The notes beneath the pieces are model-generated. The model was not told the DNA's origin. It made no database searches and was given only the letters and a program-made list of their open reading frames with translations. The translations under genes were made by a program, and so were the position numbers. Source: Bacteroidota bacterium (lineage in GTDB: Bacteria; Bacteroidota; Bacteroidia; B-17B0; Aurantibacillaceae). Taken from it: a stretch of 64,000 bases of DNA. Shown here piece after piece: positions 44,460-53,435 of this stretch; position 1 is the first letter of the stretch; each line of letters starts with the position of its first letter. The stretch spans positions 1-64,000 of the forward strand of contig PLYA01000076.1 of the NCBI GenBank assembly GCA_003153315.1, in the 5' to 3' direction.

Positions 44460-45653
44460 ATGAACATCCACGAATATCAAGGTAAAAGTATTTTAAAAAG
44501 TTTTGGTGTTACTGTACAAGAAGGTATTGTTGCTGAAACTCCTGAGCAAGCCGTAGAGGCTGCCAAAGAACTAAAAACAAAATACAATAGTGATTGGGTT
44601 GTTATTAAAGCCCAGATACATGCCGGTGGGCGTGGCAAAGGCGGTGGAGTAAAACTGGCAAAGAATTTAGAGGAGGTTAAACAAAAAGCTATCGATATAA
44701 TAGGTATGCAATTGATTACTCCACAAACAAGTGCCAAGGGTAAAAAAGTACATAAAATACTTGTTGCACAGGATGTTTACTATCCTGGCGAAAGTAAAAC
44801 GCATGAGTTTTATATGAGTGTATTGTTAGACCGTGCCAAAGGACGCAATGTAATTATGTATACCACCGAAGGGGGTATGGATATTGAAGAAGTAGCAGAA
44901 AAGACACCACATCTTATTTGGCGAGAAGAAATAGACCCAAAAGTTGGCTTGCGTGATTTTCAATGCCGCAAAATTGCCTTTAACCTTGGGCTTAGCGGAG
45001 ATGCCTTTAAAGCTATGGTGAAATTTGTGGCTAACCTGTATAAGGCTTATGATACTATTGATGCTTCTTTATTTGAAATTAACCCGCTGCTAAAAACATC
45101 AGATAATAAAATTGTTGCTGTAGATGCTAAGGTTACTTTTGATGATAATGCCTTGTTCCGTCATCCTGATTATGCAGCTATGCGTGATGAATTGGAAGAA
45201 GACCCTACTGATGTGGAAGCCCGCAAAGCAGAACTGAATTATGTTCAACTAGAAGGAAATGTAGGTTGTATGGTTAATGGTGCAGGTTTAGCTATGGCTA
45301 CCATGGATATTATTAAACTATCGGGTGGAGAACCTGCTAACTTTTTGGATGTAGGCGGTACTGCCAATGCAGAACGTGTAGAGAAAGCCTTCCGCATTAT
45401 ATTAAAGGATAAGAACGTAAAAGCCATTCTGGTAAATATATTTGGTGGCATTGTTCGTTGTGACCGTGTGGCACAGGGCGTGGTAGATGCTTATAAAAAC
45501 ATGGGCAACATTCCTGTACCTATTATTGTTCGCTTGCAAGGCACCAATGCCGAAGAAGCCAAGAAACTAATTGAGGCATCGGGCTTAAAAGTATTTTCGG
45601 CTATTCAATTGCAAGAAGCTGCCGATTTAGTTAAACAGGTTATAAATAATTAA
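44460..45653 (+). CDS. sucC: Succinate-CoA ligase (ADP-forming) subunit beta
   Basis: 397 residues. An ATP-grasp domain (about 1-240; HAGGRGKGGGVKLAKN, EINPLL) is followed by a CoA-ligase flavodoxin-like domain (about 265-397; GGTANAERVEKAF, NIFGGIVRCDRVAQG). It catalyses succinyl-CoA to succinate with ATP formation in the TCA cycle. The alpha subunit gene (sucD) is not in the window. Confidence 0.96.
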   Translation: MNIHEYQGKSILKSFGVTVQEGIVAETPEQAVEAAKELKTKYNSDWVVIKAQIHAGGRGKGGGVKLAKNLEEVKQKAIDIIGMQLITPQTSAKGKKVHKILVAQDVYYPGESKTHEFYMSVLLDRAKGRNVIMYTTEGGMDIEEVAEKTPHLIWREEIDPKVGLRDFQCRKIAFNLGLSGDAFKAMVKFVANLYKAYDTIDASLFEINPLLKTSDNKIVAVDAKVTFDDNALFRHPDYAAMRDELEEDPTDVEARKAELNYVQLEGNVGCMVNGAGLAMATMDIIKLSGGEPANFLDVGGTANAERVEKAFRIILKDKNVKAILVNIFGGIVRCDRVAQGVVDAYKNMGNIPVPIIVRLQGTNAEEAKKLIEASGLKVFSAIQLQEAADLVKQVINN

Positions 45654-45686
45654 TTAGATTTGTCGTAAATTTTACATACTTAAAGG

Positions 45687-46607
45687 ATGAAAAAAATAAT
45701 TATCACTACACTTTCGGCAGTGGCACTAAGCAGTTTTTTTATGCTGACTTCTTGCGCCGGGGGTACTAAGTCTGATACCGACAACATGGCTACAGATTCT
45801 ACTAAAGTTGATACCGCTAAAGTTGCCAAACAAAGCAATGAGTCAAGCACTGAAATGAGTTATCAGATACCGTCGCCTAAGGAAATGTTTGTGTTTATAA
45901 AGCAAGTGGCAAGCAAAAACAATAAACGCGTAGATGTATTAAATAGCCCTGATAATGCTAAAAACTATGCAGATGCAAAATCACAAGCTTTAAATTTTGG
46001 TATTTACAGCTGTGATTTAACATACTGCTCTATTTTTCAAATAGGCACCGACATGCTTAAATATTTTAAAGCTGTTAAACAATTAGGTGATGCTGTGGGT
46101 GTATCAAGTTCTATAAATCCTGACATGGCTAAAAGCTTGGAAAAGAATATGGGGAACCCCGATTCTTTAGTTGAAATAGCCGATAATTTATACTTCTCTT
46201 CTTTTGAAACCATGCAAAACTCTCAACAAGGAAACACACTGGCTTTATCTGTTGCCGGTGGGTATATCGAGGGTTTAAGCATTGCTTGCAATCTGGTAAA
46301 ATACGACAAAAAGAATCCGGCAGTAGAACGTATTGCTGATGAGAAATATACGCTTGATAACATTATTGATTTCATGAAAAAGTATGAAAGCGATGCGGGT
46401 GTAAAAGAAACCATCGGTAAATTGGAAGAACTAAGAACTACCTTTAATCAGGTAACTGAAAAGCAGGAAGGTAAAGTAGCTGTTAAGGAAGAAAAGGGAA
46501 CTAAAGTATTGGGCGGTGGCAGTGAATTGGAAATGACAGAAGCCCAATACAAAGCCATAACAGATAAAGTAACTTCTATCAGAAATTCATTTACCGGTAA
46601 CAAATAA
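45687..46607 (+). CDS. Hypothetical lipoprotein
   Basis: 306 residues. Lipobox MLTSC (about 20-24) then a Thr/Ser/Asp-rich linker, and a mostly helical domain (about 58-300). Not recognised. It begins 33 bp after sucC on the same strand. Confidence 0.78.
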   Translation: MKKIIITTLSAVALSSFFMLTSCAGGTKSDTDNMATDSTKVDTAKVAKQSNESSTEMSYQIPSPKEMFVFIKQVASKNNKRVDVLNSPDNAKNYADAKSQALNFGIYSCDLTYCSIFQIGTDMLKYFKAVKQLGDAVGVSSSINPDMAKSLEKNMGNPDSLVEIADNLYFSSFETMQNSQQGNTLALSVAGGYIEGLSIACNLVKYDKKNPAVERIADEKYTLDNIIDFMKKYESDAGVKETIGKLEELRTTFNQVTEKQEGKVAVKEEKGTKVLGGGSELEMTEAQYKAITDKVTSIRNSFTGNK

Positions 46608-46622
46608 TTAAATAGCATAATT

Positions 46623-47120
46623 ATGAAAAAAATATTTTTTGCATTAGCCATTTACATTGGATTAACAACAGGCCAGGTTATTGCGCAGGCAAGTGCCTGT
46701 GGTGATTTCCACAGAAAAGCCTGTTACATGGAAGGTACTAAAAAAGATAAGCGAGAATTCATGTATAATGCTCAATCTAAAAGTGGTTTGTTTGCACAAG
46801 GCTCTACTTCTAAAATGCGTTGTATTGTATACAAAGGTATGGATTACCGCATGACTGTATGTTGTGAGACTATTATTGGTGATAAAGTAAACTTTAAAAT
46901 TTATGATGCCCGTACTAATGAACTACTTTTTGATAATACCAAAAATGATGATGCACAGCAATTTGAATTTCAAGCATCTACTACCCGACAATTGATTATT
47001 GAAGCTACCGTACCTGCCGGAGAAGTAAAAGAAGAAAAAGGAAAAGCCGAAACAGCAGCCTGCGTAGGTCTTTTAATAGAAAACAAGGTTTCTGAAAGAA
47101 CAGGTTTCTCTCAATACTAA
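46623..47120 (+). CDS. Hypothetical exported protein
   Basis: 165 residues with a signal peptide ending near TGQVIAQ. The mature part has several conserved-looking Cys (SACGDFHRKACYM, CCETIIGDK) and a beta-rich character. Unrecognised. 15 bp after the lipoprotein gene, probably one transcript, ending at the hairpin 47145-47168. Confidence 0.72.
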   Translation: MKKIFFALAIYIGLTTGQVIAQASACGDFHRKACYMEGTKKDKREFMYNAQSKSGLFAQGSTSKMRCIVYKGMDYRMTVCCETIIGDKVNFKIYDARTNELLFDNTKNDDAQQFEFQASTTRQLIIEATVPAGEVKEEKGKAETAACVGLLIENKVSERTGFSQY

Positions 47121-47144
47121 TAATTTAAAGAAAACATTAGAATG

Positions 47145-47168
47145 AAGGCTTACTATTCGGTAAGCCTT
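47145..47168 (+). terminator. Terminator between convergent genes
   Basis: AAGGCTTA and TAAGCCTT form an 8-bp stem with a short loop, followed by TTTTATT. Confidence 0.8.
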
Positions 47169-47184
47169 TTTTATTTACAATAAG

Positions 47185-47634
47185 TCAAAGTACCTCCATG
47201 ATATTATAGGTAACAGCATTTATTTCAACGGAAGATTTTGCTTTTAATCCCATTAACTTTAAACCTAATGGTGATTGAGGAGAAAGAACAATTATATCCA
47301 CACCCTCTACATTTATTTTACCTAAAGCAATACTCAAATACAAATAACCTCTGTTAGTTTTAACCAAACTGCCCTTTGTTATTTGCGCTGATTTTACTAT
47401 ACTGTCAATTTTTTGCAGGATTGTTTTTTGAGTTAACACTTCATCTAATTGCCTACTTATTTTCTCCTGCTCTAATTGCATCATGGCGCGCGCAGTTTCG
47501 TGTTTATCTCCGGCAGAGCTTTTACCATCGCTTATAGCACCCTCGCCTAATTCATTTAAGGTGTTTTGTAAGGCTTGTATTTTATTATTTAGTATTTGAA
47601 GGCAGGCAACATATAACTTCTGTTTTAACTGCAC
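47185..47634 (-). CDS. GreA/GreB-like protein
   Basis: 149 residues with an N-terminal coiled-coil helix pair (about 5-75; SAGDKHETARAMMQLEQEKI) and a small C-terminal FKBP-like beta domain (VDIIVLSPQSPLGLKLMGLK). This is the outline of Gre transcript-cleavage factors and related RNA-polymerase-channel proteins. The acidic tip residues are not clearly conserved, so catalysis is doubtful. It lies 18 bp after the protease gene. Confidence 0.7.
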   Translation of the reverse strand: MQLKQKLYVACLQILNNKIQALQNTLNELGEGAISDGKSSAGDKHETARAMMQLEQEKISRQLDEVLTQKTILQKIDSIVKSAQITKGSLVKTNRGYLYLSIALGKINVEGVDIIVLSPQSPLGLKLMGLKAKSSVEINAVTYNIMEVL

Positions 47635-47652
47635 ACTCCGTATATTCTTTGT

Positions 47653-49347
47653 TTAATATTTTACTACCTTCTTCGTATAACAATTCCCATTGTTTGAGGT
47701 AATCTTTACCACATACATGCCACCTGAAAGAGCAGATAAATTAAGTGATTGTAGGATTTTATCAGGGGTATTGTTTTGCGATGATTTAGTTTGGGTACTT
47801 AAAACCATTCTGCCTGAAACATCATAAATAGTTACCGTAAGTTCACAATCCATATTTCCGCATAATGTATTAATCATATTATTTGCAACAGATTGAATAC
47901 CTAAAGTACCTTTAAGTATCTGGTCGGCTACACAAAAATCGGGGATGCCATAACCTAAAAGAGAATCGGGACTTACATATTGAGAAGCACTTTGCTTAAT
48001 GGCATTAATAACCTGCATGTTTGTTTTGGCAGGGTTGCCTTGCCATAAACAAGCTACCATACCAGCCATAGTTGGTGTTGCAAACGAAGTCCCACTTCCG
48101 GTAGTTATACCACTGCTGTTTGCTATAGTTGTATTCAATCCCTGTGCAGCAACATCCGGTTTTATGCGCCCATCGGCAGTATTGCCAACAGAACTGAAAC
48201 TTGCATAATTCTTTGAAGCATCAACAGCACCAACTGTAATAATACTATCGGCATCTGCCGGCACCGTAATTTTTTCCCAGCAAGCATTATTAATACAACA
48301 ATTTGGATCTCCCACTGCTGTGCACCCCCCTTCATTACCCGCCGCCACACAAACAATCATTCCCCGACGGGCAGCCATAGTAGCCGAAATACTGGCTACA
48401 GCAGTTCTTCCGTTTAAATTGCCCCAAGTAAAGCTTTGCGTGGTATCTAAGAATTGACTATAGCCCAACGATGAGGTTACGACATCTACACCGGCACTAT
48501 CGGCATATTCAATAGCAGAAACCCATTGATATACTTCTACAATCTTTTCGGTACTGTCAATCTCACTTCGCAATAAATAATACTTTGCTTTAGGCGCTGT
48601 CCCAATCATTTGCCCACTTGTATAAGCAGCCATACAAGATAAAACATACGTACCGTGTCCGCCCAACACAGCGTTGTTATAATTCAAACTATCGTTCAGG
48701 TAAAAATCATGTGTAGCAATTACCTGATGGTTATGCCATAAACTATCAAATACAGTTACGCCGGGTGCCCCATAAAAGCCCTCATCAATAACCGCAATTT
48801 GCATACCGGTTCCGTTATACCCTTTATTATGCAAACACTCCCCATTCAACATATAAATTTGGTTTTGAGATTGCCCGTAGTTATATACATCACTTTGAGT
48901 TGCCTGTGTTCTTTCAGAAGCAGTAACATTTGGTTGTGCAGGAATTATTTTTTTCACACCTCTTACTCTTGCTAAAGGCCTGGTGCTTTGCACGCAGCTT
49001 AATGCATTAATAGCCGTAATCTGGGAAGGGTTTGTAATTTCAACAAGTACACCATTGAACCAACGTGAACGGCTCTTAACCAAAGCACCTGTACTTGTTA
49101 CCTGCTGAATGTAAGTTGCATTAACCGGTATATCTTCGTTTGTAATAGCAATAGATTGACTGGTTCTTCTGCTAATGGCTCGTGCTGATAAATAAGCCGA
49201 TGGGTTACTAATGCTATATAGAGAAGCGGTTTTATCAGTAAAGCCCACCCAATAGCGGGTATAAACTGTTTGAGAGGTAATGGTATTTGATACAAGAATA
49301 AAACATATTATAAAAAATAAGCCCTTAAGAATAATTTTATTTTGCAT
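47653..49347 (-). CDS. Subtilisin-like (S8) serine protease with T9SS sorting domain
   Basis: 564 residues: signal peptide (about 1-25), propeptide-like domain, S8 catalytic domain with Asp in IAVIDEGF, His in GGHGTYV and Ser in GTSFATPTMAG (complete triad), and a T9SS-type C-terminal domain (VANNMINTLCGNMDCELTVT to KKVVKY). Secreted or cell-surface. It follows the 49360 gene by 12 bp. Confidence 0.93.
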   Translation of the reverse strand: MQNKIILKGLFFIICFILVSNTITSQTVYTRYWVGFTDKTASLYSISNPSAYLSARAISRRTSQSIAITNEDIPVNATYIQQVTSTGALVKSRSRWFNGVLVEITNPSQITAINALSCVQSTRPLARVRGVKKIIPAQPNVTASERTQATQSDVYNYGQSQNQIYMLNGECLHNKGYNGTGMQIAVIDEGFYGAPGVTVFDSLWHNHQVIATHDFYLNDSLNYNNAVLGGHGTYVLSCMAAYTSGQMIGTAPKAKYYLLRSEIDSTEKIVEVYQWVSAIEYADSAGVDVVTSSLGYSQFLDTTQSFTWGNLNGRTAVASISATMAARRGMIVCVAAGNEGGCTAVGDPNCCINNACWEKITVPADADSIITVGAVDASKNYASFSSVGNTADGRIKPDVAAQGLNTTIANSSGITTGSGTSFATPTMAGMVACLWQGNPAKTNMQVINAIKQSASQYVSPDSLLGYGIPDFCVADQILKGTLGIQSVANNMINTLCGNMDCELTVTIYDVSGRMVLSTQTKSSQNNTPDKILQSLNLSALSGGMYVVKITSNNGNCYTKKVVKY

Positions 49348-49359
49348 GATATTTAATTT

Positions 49360-50118
49360 TTATTGCGTTCCGTAAGAATTCACGGTCATGGTATAATAAG
49401 TTCCTCCTATGATATGGCCTGAGTCTAATACTGCCAAATTTGTAGGATACACATAGTTTTCAATATGCTTATAAATAAGCCCAACACCACGCGCATATTG
49501 CTCGTAATAATTTTGATAATATGTTTTGTTACCCCCGTATGTTTGCAACACGGTTAAGGTTTTACTAAAGGCATTTCCGTTTATTGTAAGAGGTTGATCA
49601 AATGTGATATAAACAAATCCATTCCCACCACTTGTAACAGGCACATCAAAGTAGGCATATTGGTTGGGCAGTGTTATCGTATCGGCAAAGGCTGTACCGT
49701 TCCATATTTCGGCTAACCTGGCAGGAAAAGCCAGTTTGGTATAACGCACATTGTTTTCTACCACTTGCACACTTGTATTGGTTTTATTTGCTACCCAAAC
49801 GCTTTGCAAAGTCCAAGTCATTTGGCTGTAAGGTATAGTTGCACTGTAATTTTTCCTGTAGCGAATAAGTTTAATGGTGGGCCTGTTCTCATTATCGGTA
49901 ATAAGCGTATCCATCACTTCCATAATCTGAAACTTATACTTTAGGGTATCTCCCTGCACCTGCCTGTAGGATATAGAATCTACATCATACACCACATAGC
50001 TTTTTATAGTGCCCGGATAGTAATTATAACCCAAATCGGGCGGAGCAATTACAGAATCTTTTTTGCAGGAAAAGAATACAAACAGATTTACCAAAAAGAT
50101 GAAACAAGACAACTTCAT
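49360..50118 (-). CDS. Hypothetical lipoprotein
   Basis: 252 residues. A signal peptide ends in the lipobox-like FFSCKKD (Cys about 18). The mature part is beta-rich with many aromatic residues (YPGTIKSYVVYDVDSISY). Not recognised. Transcribed with the protease gene. Confidence 0.75.
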   Translation of the reverse strand: MKLSCFIFLVNLFVFFSCKKDSVIAPPDLGYNYYPGTIKSYVVYDVDSISYRQVQGDTLKYKFQIMEVMDTLITDNENRPTIKLIRYRKNYSATIPYSQMTWTLQSVWVANKTNTSVQVVENNVRYTKLAFPARLAEIWNGTAFADTITLPNQYAYFDVPVTSGGNGFVYITFDQPLTINGNAFSKTLTVLQTYGGNKTYYQNYYEQYARGVGLIYKHIENYVYPTNLAVLDSGHIIGGTYYTMTVNSYGTQ

Positions 50119-50177
50119 TTAGGTAAAAGTACAAAAAATACTAATAGATATTATTTTGGGCGTTCCTTAGTATTTCG

Positions 50178-50295
50178 TCATTGCGAGGAGTTTTGCGAAA
50201 TGAGCAAAATGAGCTGACGCGGCAATCTGTTGTCATTCTGAGCGAAGCGAAGAATCTTAACAAAGAATAGATGTTTCGCTTCGCTCAGAATGACA
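50178..50295. repeat. REP-like palindromic element
   Basis: The arms 50231-50251 and 50275-50295 are perfect 21-bp inverted repeats (core TCATTCTGAGCGAAGCG), about 23 bp apart. A related TCATTGCGAGGAG block precedes them. The TCATTCTGAGCGAAGCGA sequence is a widespread interspersed repeat in bacteria; it fills the gap between two secreted-protein genes. Confidence 0.85.
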
Positions 50296-50303
50296 AGATG
50301 TGT

Positions 50304-51461
50304 TTACCTAACAATAACCAACCTTTTATTTACTATACTTTCACTGCTTTGCAGGCTTATATTATAAACACCCTCATTTAGGCTGCTTGCATCTATATTT
50401 GTTTTTCCGGTTATGGTTTGAGATAAAACAAGCTTGCCGTTTACATCATAAACCTGCATAGTTTGTTGCGTTGCGTTGCTTGGCTCTATAACAAAACTAC
50501 CGTTGTTGGGGTTGGGGTAAACATTTACTTCATCTACAAAAGATATTGCTTTTACTATTCCGGTTGTGTTAGATTTCCAAACATTAGTAATTGATGTAGC
50601 ATAGGCACTACTATCACAATAAGGTAAACCATACATTTCTTCTAAGGTATGAAGGACATTGTAGTGCGTAATATGATTTGAGTAAGAACCACCCTGTACC
50701 ATTTGCCCTATAAACATAGTGGTTATTTGATTGGGAATACCTCCGTCATCTTCATCAAAAGTCAGGATAAGTAAACTATTGTTTGCTTTTGCCCAGTTTA
50801 TATAGTTTGTTAAGTTATTATAAACCCATGTATCTCCGTTTGTAATGGCTGTAACCGAATAATTGGTAGGTGCAGTTAATATAGTTGGGTTATGCATATC
50901 ATCACCTAAATCCGGAATGACAAATGAAACCGTTGGCAAGGTGCTAAAGGTTGCGGCTGTGGTAGGAAAGCTTGTAAACTTTTGTCCCACGCTGGATGGT
51001 AACTGATTTGTTCCCGTACCTTGCCAGTTAGTCCATGGGCAATGTTTTCGTGCGTAACCATTAGTGCCACCGGCAGTAGTTGCCAATGAACCAACAGATG
51101 ATAGACTTTCGCTAAACCCTTTAAATGTATAGCCGTTTGAAATAAGCGAAGCTCCTAAATTGCAGGTTGACCATGGAGTATTAGTAGAAATATTATCTCC
51201 GTTTACGCCCTGAAAGCTGCCTGAAAATAACATTATATAATTTGGTTGACTTGGATGGGTTAATGCAAAAGATTGTGTAAACAAAGCAGTATTAGGGTCA
51301 CTTACAAGTGCATTAATATGCGGTGCGTTAGGGTTTCCTATAATATCACTATACCCATAATTTTCCATCATTAATACCACCACATGGTCTGGCTTAGGAA
51401 CTGTTTGCGCATAGGTATATATACTTGTTGCAAGAGCCAGCGAAAATAGTTTTGCTTTCAT
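50304..51461 (-). CDS. Secreted phosphoesterase (alkaline/acid phosphatase-like) with T9SS sorting domain
   Basis: 385 residues with a signal peptide (LFSLALATSIYTYAQ). The catalytic part (about 20-290) matches the phosphoesterase/phospholipase C superfamily: HVVVLMMENYGYSDIIGNPN, SQPNYIMLFSG, and the metal-binding LTFDEDDGG and HITHYN. A T9SS type A sorting domain follows (NVYPNPNNGSFVIEPSN to KRLVIVR). Substrate not known. Its 5' leader is shared with the gene at 17316-18272. Confidence 0.88.
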   Translation of the reverse strand: MKAKLFSLALATSIYTYAQTVPKPDHVVVLMMENYGYSDIIGNPNAPHINALVSDPNTALFTQSFALTHPSQPNYIMLFSGSFQGVNGDNISTNTPWSTCNLGASLISNGYTFKGFSESLSSVGSLATTAGGTNGYARKHCPWTNWQGTGTNQLPSSVGQKFTSFPTTAATFSTLPTVSFVIPDLGDDMHNPTILTAPTNYSVTAITNGDTWVYNNLTNYINWAKANNSLLILTFDEDDGGIPNQITTMFIGQMVQGGSYSNHITHYNVLHTLEEMYGLPYCDSSAYATSITNVWKSNTTGIVKAISFVDEVNVYPNPNNGSFVIEPSNATQQTMQVYDVNGKLVLSQTITGKTNIDASSLNEGVYNISLQSSESIVNKRLVIVR

Positions 51462-51645
51462 ACTTTAAAAGTTTAATTAGTTAATAATAAAAATTTAAAG
51501 GCGGTTAAGGATTCTGTTTGAATGTAAGATTTTGGTTCAAACTCCTTTAAGGTGGTCACCTAATTAAGTTGCAATATACAATATGAAGAAGGCGATGTCA
51601 AGTTTTTTGGAAGAAAAACAACAAAACCGAAGTTTATTTAACAGT
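51462..51645 (-). promoter_or_regulatory. Conserved promoter/5' leader, copy 2
   Basis: Homologue of 18273-18480. CTTGACATCGCCTT (reverse of 51589-51602), TATATTG -7-like element, near-palindrome AGGTGACCACCT (51550-51561; 28 bp from the first element in both copies) and the CCGCCTTTAAA block before the start codon. Confidence 0.6.
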
Positions 51646-51722
51646 TAAGTCTTAAAAACAGGCAACATTAAGCGAAGGTAAACAATAAAGGAGGCTTTAG
51701 CATCTATGTTTGTTGTTACAAC

Positions 51723-52163
51723 CAACGTACCCTCGTTGCAAACGAACGAACGATAATTGCAAAGGAACAAACGTTGATTGTAAACCAACGTTTGATGAGT
51801 TAAATCGCCCATGTCGTGAAGTGATTGTCTCGACTGATGCAATGATTGTCTCTATCGAGACTTTGCAAGCATCGTTTGATGATTGTAAAGGAACGAACGT
51901 AGAGTTAAAAGGAACGATTGATGATTGTAAAGGAATGAACGATGATTGTAAGCGAACGTTTGATGAATTGAAAACACAAGACGAGACAATGATAATACAA
52001 CACGAGACAGTGAAAGCACGACATGGGCGATTACAAGCATGAGACGAGACAATGCAATCATCGACTGATGAATTGAAAGCGCAACATGAGATAATGCAAA
52101 AATCAAACGTTGCTTTTAAAACATTGCACGAGGAGTTGAAATCATTACCTAGATGAATACATG
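51723..52163. repeat. 21-bp tandem repeat array D (21 degenerate units)
   Basis: Units start at 51723, 51744, 51765 and so on to 52143 without a single insertion or deletion. Typical units contain GAACGATTGATGATTGTAAA or CACGAGACAATG-like variants. In one + strand frame each unit is a heptad with a hydrophobic residue at the same place (FDELKTQ, HETVKAR, TDELKAQ, HEELKSL), interrupted by one TGA at about 52041. The - strand is also open for long stretches. On the right it is bounded by a terminator hairpin and a possible coding remnant. Confidence 0.9.
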
Positions 52164-52178
52164 TATGCATAAAAAAAA

Positions 52179-52201
52179 CGGCAGAACATAAAATACTGCC
52201 G
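52179..52201 (-). terminator. Terminator-like hairpin beside array D
   Basis: CGGCAG and CTGCCG with an 11-nt loop, followed on the - strand by TTTTTTTT. Its position relative to the array and to the presumed gene remnant (52233-52277) equals that in loci A and B. Confidence 0.75.
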
Positions 52202-52232
52202 GTATTAGGTAATTAAACTTTGCCTATTAAGG

Positions 52233-52277
52233 TGTTAACATCCCAAAAGCTGTTAATTTAGCGGCATCATCACTGCA
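52233..52277 (-). pseudogene. Possible 3' remnant of a family gene (locus D)
   Basis: On the - strand CSDDAAKLTAFGMLTP followed by a stop is encoded just before the terminator and array D, the place where loci A and B have the end of their gene. No recognisable family motif survives, so this is inferred from position only. Upstream it runs into the glycosyltransferase gene on the other strand. Confidence 0.35.
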
Positions 52278-52310
52278 AAAAAAAACATACTTATTCTTAC
52301 CGATTGGTAC

Positions 52311-53426
52311 TTGCCTTCTTACAAAGCCGGAGGCCCTGTAAAATCAGTCGCGGCACTAGTTTTTCATCTTAAAGAGGAGTTTAATTTTTATATCATTACC
52401 GGCAATAAAGATTTATTTTCTACCGAGCCACATAAGGGTATTAAAAGTAATGAATGGAATGTTTTAGCTAACGGCGAGCAAGTGTTTTATTTTTCAGATG
52501 AGCATTTCTCATGGAAGAACTTAGCAGCTTTATTAAGCGATACTACGTATGATTGCATCTACCTGAACAGTTTTTTTTCCAAACGATTTACCATTTATCC
52601 GCTTCTCTTAAAGAAATTAAACCGCATTAATAAACTCATTATCATTGCCCCAAGAGGCATGTTAAGCAGTGGGGCCTTGCATTTAAAATCACAAAAAAAG
52701 AATGCTTTTATTGCTTTGGCAAAGTTGTTTTCTTTATACAAGAATTTAATATGGCACGCTACCTCTGCACAAGAAGAAGGAGAAATAAAAAACATATTTG
52801 GTACAAACGAAACAGTTTATAAAATCTCTAACTTAACCATGCCTCCTGTTGAAAGCCGCACAGATTACAGTAAGCAGGTTAATGAATTAAGAGTTTGTTG
52901 TGTGGCGCGTATATCTAAAGTAAAAAACATATTGTTTGCTTTAGAGGCTTTACAAACTGTTACCACAGGAAACATTGTGTTTGATTTGTACGGTCCTGCA
53001 GAAGAGGCTGATTATTACAAGCAGTGTATTGAGCTTGCAGCAACTCTTCCAAAGAACATTACCATTTCTTTCAAAGGAGATTTGCAGAACAATGAAGTAG
53101 AGCAGGCATTAAAGAAATATCACTTGTTTTTTCTACCCACCTTAAATGAAAACTTTGGGCATGCCATTGTAGAGGCTATGCTGAATGGATGTATTCCTTT
53201 AATTAGCAACACAACTCCCTGGCGCAATTTGCAAGGTCAGAACATTGGCTGGGATATTGCGTTGAATGAAAAGGAGAAGTTTGCAACTGTCATAAACATA
53301 GCATTGCAAATGAATCAAACAACGTTTGAAACAAAATCTAAAGCTGTACAACAATATGCGCTTACGCATTGCATGGATGTTGCCAACATAGATGCATACA
53401 AGAAATTATTTAATTTTATAAAATAA
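52311..53426 (+). CDS. Glycosyltransferase (GT4-like), start codon lost or unusual
   Basis: 371 residues counted from TTG 52311. The C-terminal domain has the GT4 donor-site motif ENFGHAIVEAM (E-7x-E) and GPAEEADYYK. The true first beta strand KKNILILTDWYLPSYKAGGP begins at about 52278, upstream of the TTG, so the protein ought to start there. The frame is open to a TAA at 52254 but contains no ATG, GTG or TTG before 52311. Translation may start at a rare codon, or the start was lost when locus D was placed next to it. The donor sugar is unknown. Confidence 0.8.
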   Translation: MPSYKAGGPVKSVAALVFHLKEEFNFYIITGNKDLFSTEPHKGIKSNEWNVLANGEQVFYFSDEHFSWKNLAALLSDTTYDCIYLNSFFSKRFTIYPLLLKKLNRINKLIIIAPRGMLSSGALHLKSQKKNAFIALAKLFSLYKNLIWHATSAQEEGEIKNIFGTNETVYKISNLTMPPVESRTDYSKQVNELRVCCVARISKVKNILFALEALQTVTTGNIVFDLYGPAEEADYYKQCIELAATLPKNITISFKGDLQNNEVEQALKKYHLFFLPTLNENFGHAIVEAMLNGCIPLISNTTPWRNLQGQNIGWDIALNEKEKFATVINIALQMNQTTFETKSKAVQQYALTHCMDVANIDAYKKLFNFIK

Positions 53427-53435
53427 AAAACTAAT

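Noticed and set aside
51697-52170. - strand 157-codon ORF across array D
   Set aside because: Composition is Cys/Ser-rich and follows from the repeat; no promoter or recognisable fold; the opposite strand has a better heptad pattern.
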